Assembly (NCBI RefSeq): GCF_001639065.2
Contig: NZ_LQXO02000022.1
Location: 186,001 to 250,000, forward strand
Direction of reading: 5' to 3'
Length of the DNA stretch: 64,000 bases
DNA from: Vibrio barjaei
GTDB taxonomy: Bacteria > Pseudomonadota > Gammaproteobacteria > Enterobacterales > Vibrionaceae
The position numbers were made by a program, and so were the translations under genes. Under the pieces are notes generated by a model. It had not been told where the DNA came from and did not search any database. It worked only from the letters and a program-made list of their open reading frames with translations. Positions 62,325 through 64,000 of the stretch are shown here, piece after piece; within the stretch, counting starts at the first letter, position 1, and every line of letters begins with the position of its first letter.

Positions 62325-63674
62325 ATGAAACTAAAAACTCTGACCCTTGGACTTGCCGTAGCTGGTTTAGGCTTATCTAGCCTTGCACAAGCGACTACAG
62401 TTGAGTATTGGACAACACAAACCCAATCAGACCGCCTTCAGACGATAGAAGTGATGGCTGATGTGTTCGAAGCATTGAACCCAGGTATCGATGTGAAAGT
62501 TGTGGCAGTAGATGAAAATGACATGCCGAAGCAGATTGCCGCCGCCGCCGCATCGAATACGCTTCCAGATATGATTGAAGTAGGCTCTAACCTGTCTTTA
62601 GCGTTTGCTGAGCAAGGTATTGTTGATTTAGACGCCACGACAGCAACCATAGAAGCAGTAGGTAAGGACCGTTTTTATAAAGGTTCATTGAAGTTGGTAG
62701 AAGATCCAGATAACAATAAATTTGTTGCTCTACCATATCGTGGTTGGGTTCAAGGTATTTGGTATCGTGCTGACTGGTTTGAAGAGGCGGGTTTGGAGCC
62801 ACCGACAACATGGGAAAACATCCAAAAAGCAGCGAAGTACTTTAATAAGCCTCAGGAAAACCAATACGGCATTCTCATCGGCACAAAAGCGGATAGCTAT
62901 GCTGAGCAGGTTTATACGCAGTTCGCACTATCAAACGATGCGGGTCAGTTTGATAAAGACGGTAACCTAATATTCAACTCTGAAGCGCAAAAAGAAGTTT
63001 TAGACTTTTATAAAGACCTTTCAAAGTACACACCTCCGGGTCCACAGACATGGCGCGCACGTGACTACTATTTGCAAGGCAAGCTAGCGATGTTCTTCTA
63101 CTCCACGTATATCATGGATGACATTGCACTTGCAGAAGCCGCAGCAAGTTCATTGAGTAACGAGAACTTTAAAGATCTTAAAGGCGCGACATTTGATCCA
63201 AATCTAGCGAAGAACACGCGTTTAGCTCCAGCAATCACTCATACTTCAGCCTCTACATTTGGTACCTTGGTTGGTTTCTCTATCATGAAGAACGACAACA
63301 AGGATGAAGTGGAAGCGACGAAAGCGTTCATTGAATACATGAACGAGAAAGATCAGGTTGTTGCATACTCTCACATGGCACCTGGTGGCCACCTTCCTAT
63401 GCTTCGAGACATCGCTGAAACTGATGAATTCCTTAATGATCCAAAAGGCATTTTTGCTAACTACGGTAAAGAGTCCATTAAGGAGATCATTGCTGGTTTT
63501 GAGAACATCAAGAACTTCTCTATTGTGGACGGTAAGGCGTTCCCTGAATCTGGCGAGATCTTCTCGAAACAGATCATTCCACGCATGATCTATAGCTCTG
63601 TGATTGAAGGACAAGACACGCAAAAATCGTTGGATTGGGCTGAAAACGAGATGCAGCAGCTTATCAAAAACTAA
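62325..63674 (+). CDS. Sugar ABC transporter periplasmic binding protein (CUT1, YcjN-like)
   Basis: 449 residues, signal peptide MKLKTLTLGLAVAGLGLSSLAQA, then TTVEYWTTQTQSDRLQTIEVMADVFEALNPGIDVKVVAV, a typical family 1 extracellular solute-binding start. It captures the glucoside imported for the phosphorylase. Starts after AAAGGATATAACG, 66 bases downstream of the phosphorylase, followed by a structured gap and the permease. Confidence 0.87.
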   Translation: MKLKTLTLGLAVAGLGLSSLAQATTVEYWTTQTQSDRLQTIEVMADVFEALNPGIDVKVVAVDENDMPKQIAAAAASNTLPDMIEVGSNLSLAFAEQGIVDLDATTATIEAVGKDRFYKGSLKLVEDPDNNKFVALPYRGWVQGIWYRADWFEEAGLEPPTTWENIQKAAKYFNKPQENQYGILIGTKADSYAEQVYTQFALSNDAGQFDKDGNLIFNSEAQKEVLDFYKDLSKYTPPGPQTWRARDYYLQGKLAMFFYSTYIMDDIALAEAAASSLSNENFKDLKGATFDPNLAKNTRLAPAITHTSASTFGTLVGFSIMKNDNKDEVEATKAFIEYMNEKDQVVAYSHMAPGGHLPMLRDIAETDEFLNDPKGIFANYGKESIKEIIAGFENIKNFSIVDGKAFPESGEIFSKQIIPRMIYSSVIEGQDTQKSLDWAENEMQQLIKN

Positions 63675-63694
63675 CTCTGCATAGCGATAGACGT

Positions 63695-63756
63695 CGCTGG
63701 CCAGCCAGCGGCGCACCTTCACTAAGAACCTTTACGGGGCAGCATGGTGCGCTGCC
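63695..63756 (+). promoter_or_regulatory. Structured spacer between binding-protein and permease genes
   Basis: Two GC-rich hairpins: CGCTGG-CCAG-CCAGCG (63695-63710) and GGCAGC-ATGGTGC-GCTGCC (63738-63756). A third, mutually exclusive pairing is GCGCACC (63711-63717) with GGTGCGC (63746-63752). It is likely to set the ratio of binding protein to membrane subunits. Confidence 0.5.
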
Positions 63757-63777
63757 TCAGATTAACAAGGAATTACC

Positions 63778-64000
63778 ATGACACCATTAGAGAGAGCAGA
63801 AGCGCGGTTCGGGTGGAAGCTTGTCGCTCCGACCATTGGCATTATTGGGCTTTTGATACTCTATCCGATCGTTTTTAATGTTTACCTAAGCTTCTTTGAT
63901 GTAAAGCTGAACGGTGACAAAACTTTTGTCGGGATTGCCAACTACGCTCGCTTGCTGGCAAATCCAGACTATTACTCATCCATTGCAACAACCGGTATCT
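63778..64000 (+). CDS. Sugar ABC transporter permease (YcjO/MalF-like), cut by window edge
   Basis: The first 74 codons: MTPLERAEARFGWKLVAPT, then a hydrophobic helix GIIGLLILYPIVFNVYLSFF and VGIANYARLLANPDYY, typical of CUT1 permeases. Starts after AAGGAATTACC. The rest lies to the right of the window. Confidence 0.85.
   Translation, partial: MTPLERAEARFGWKLVAPTIGIIGLLILYPIVFNVYLSFFDVKLNGDKTFVGIANYARLLANPDYYSSIATTGI

Noticed and set aside
63246..63722. 158-codon leftward open frame over the end of the sugar-binding-protein gene
   Set aside because: Antisense to a clear CUT1 binding protein; Arg/His/Val-rich mirror composition.
1..64000. CRISPR arrays, tRNA/rRNA genes, insertion sequences, integrases, prophage genes
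   Set aside because: No direct-repeat/spacer pattern, tRNA-like cloverleaf, transposase or phage-type protein was recognised on either strand.

Overview
The window looks like a chromosomal segment of a Vibrio or close relative (Vibrionaceae). The reasons are AT-leaning coding sequence, Vibrio-type genes (a VctPDGC-like catechol siderophore importer, an OmpU/OmpC-type porin, DUF1800/DUF1501 and DUF808 proteins, a YjiH transporter) and many short single-function operons separated by perfect-stem terminators. I see no rRNA, tRNA, CRISPR array, insertion sequence or phage gene. Coding density is high and most genes are intact; the left-edge puuA and right-edge permease are cut by the window.

Layout. 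(1) 1-10.5 kb: a complete agmatine/putrescine-to-succinate route: puuA (leftward), then rightward puuD-puuR-puuC-puuB-aguB-aguA-gabD-gabT, ending in a strong terminator. (2) 10.9-17.2 kb: manA, a GNAT acetyltransferase, a fructokinase divergent from a LacI-type regulator with a perfect palindromic operator between them, a 60-residue protein, and a carbohydrate-type porin behind a long AT-rich leader with a CRP-like site. (3) 17.5-24.8 kb: YjiH transporter, two hypothetical proteins, a stand-alone CBM48 protein, an M23 endopeptidase, and a DUF1800/DUF1501 pair. (4) 24.9-32.5 kb: a leftward chemosensory operon cheA-cheW-mcp-cheR-cheB without cheY; CheA carries an internal receiver domain and CheB has lost its phosphorylatable aspartate. 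(5) 32.9-44.2 kb: ABC-F ATPase, two MFS transporters with an AraC regulator, a porin, a LysR/nitrilase pair, a small [2Fe-2S] protein interrupted by one in-frame TGA, DUF808 and a GntR/UTRA regulator. (6) 44.4-48.3 kb: Fur-box-preceded siderophore importer. (7) 48.3-64 kb: a large glycoside/phosphodiester cluster.

Region 7 is the best candidate for an undescribed system. A leftward operon encodes a binding-protein-dependent ABC importer (ATPase, two permeases, binding protein), a ROK-family repressor, a cytoplasmic phosphodiester-glycosidase-like protein (NAGPA family) and a GT4 glycosyltransferase. A near-identical odd-centred palindrome (AATTAAATTAAC-N3-GTTAATTTAATT type) lies upstream of this operon (two copies) and upstream of a separate gene for a 2H-phosphoesterase-like DUF1868 protein. 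This suggests one ROK regulon containing two different phosphodiester-directed enzymes. Next to it are a second GT4 paralogue with a phosphohexomutase and, divergently, a GH13_18 sucrose-phosphorylase-type enzyme with its own CUT1 ABC importer. Two copies of a different, LacI-type operator (CAAAACCGGTTTTG) lie between them. The inferred logic is import and phosphorolysis of a glucoside to glucose-1-phosphate, mutase conversion to glucose-6-phosphate, and making or unmaking of a phosphodiester-linked glycoside by the ROK arm. The actual substrate cannot be read from sequence.
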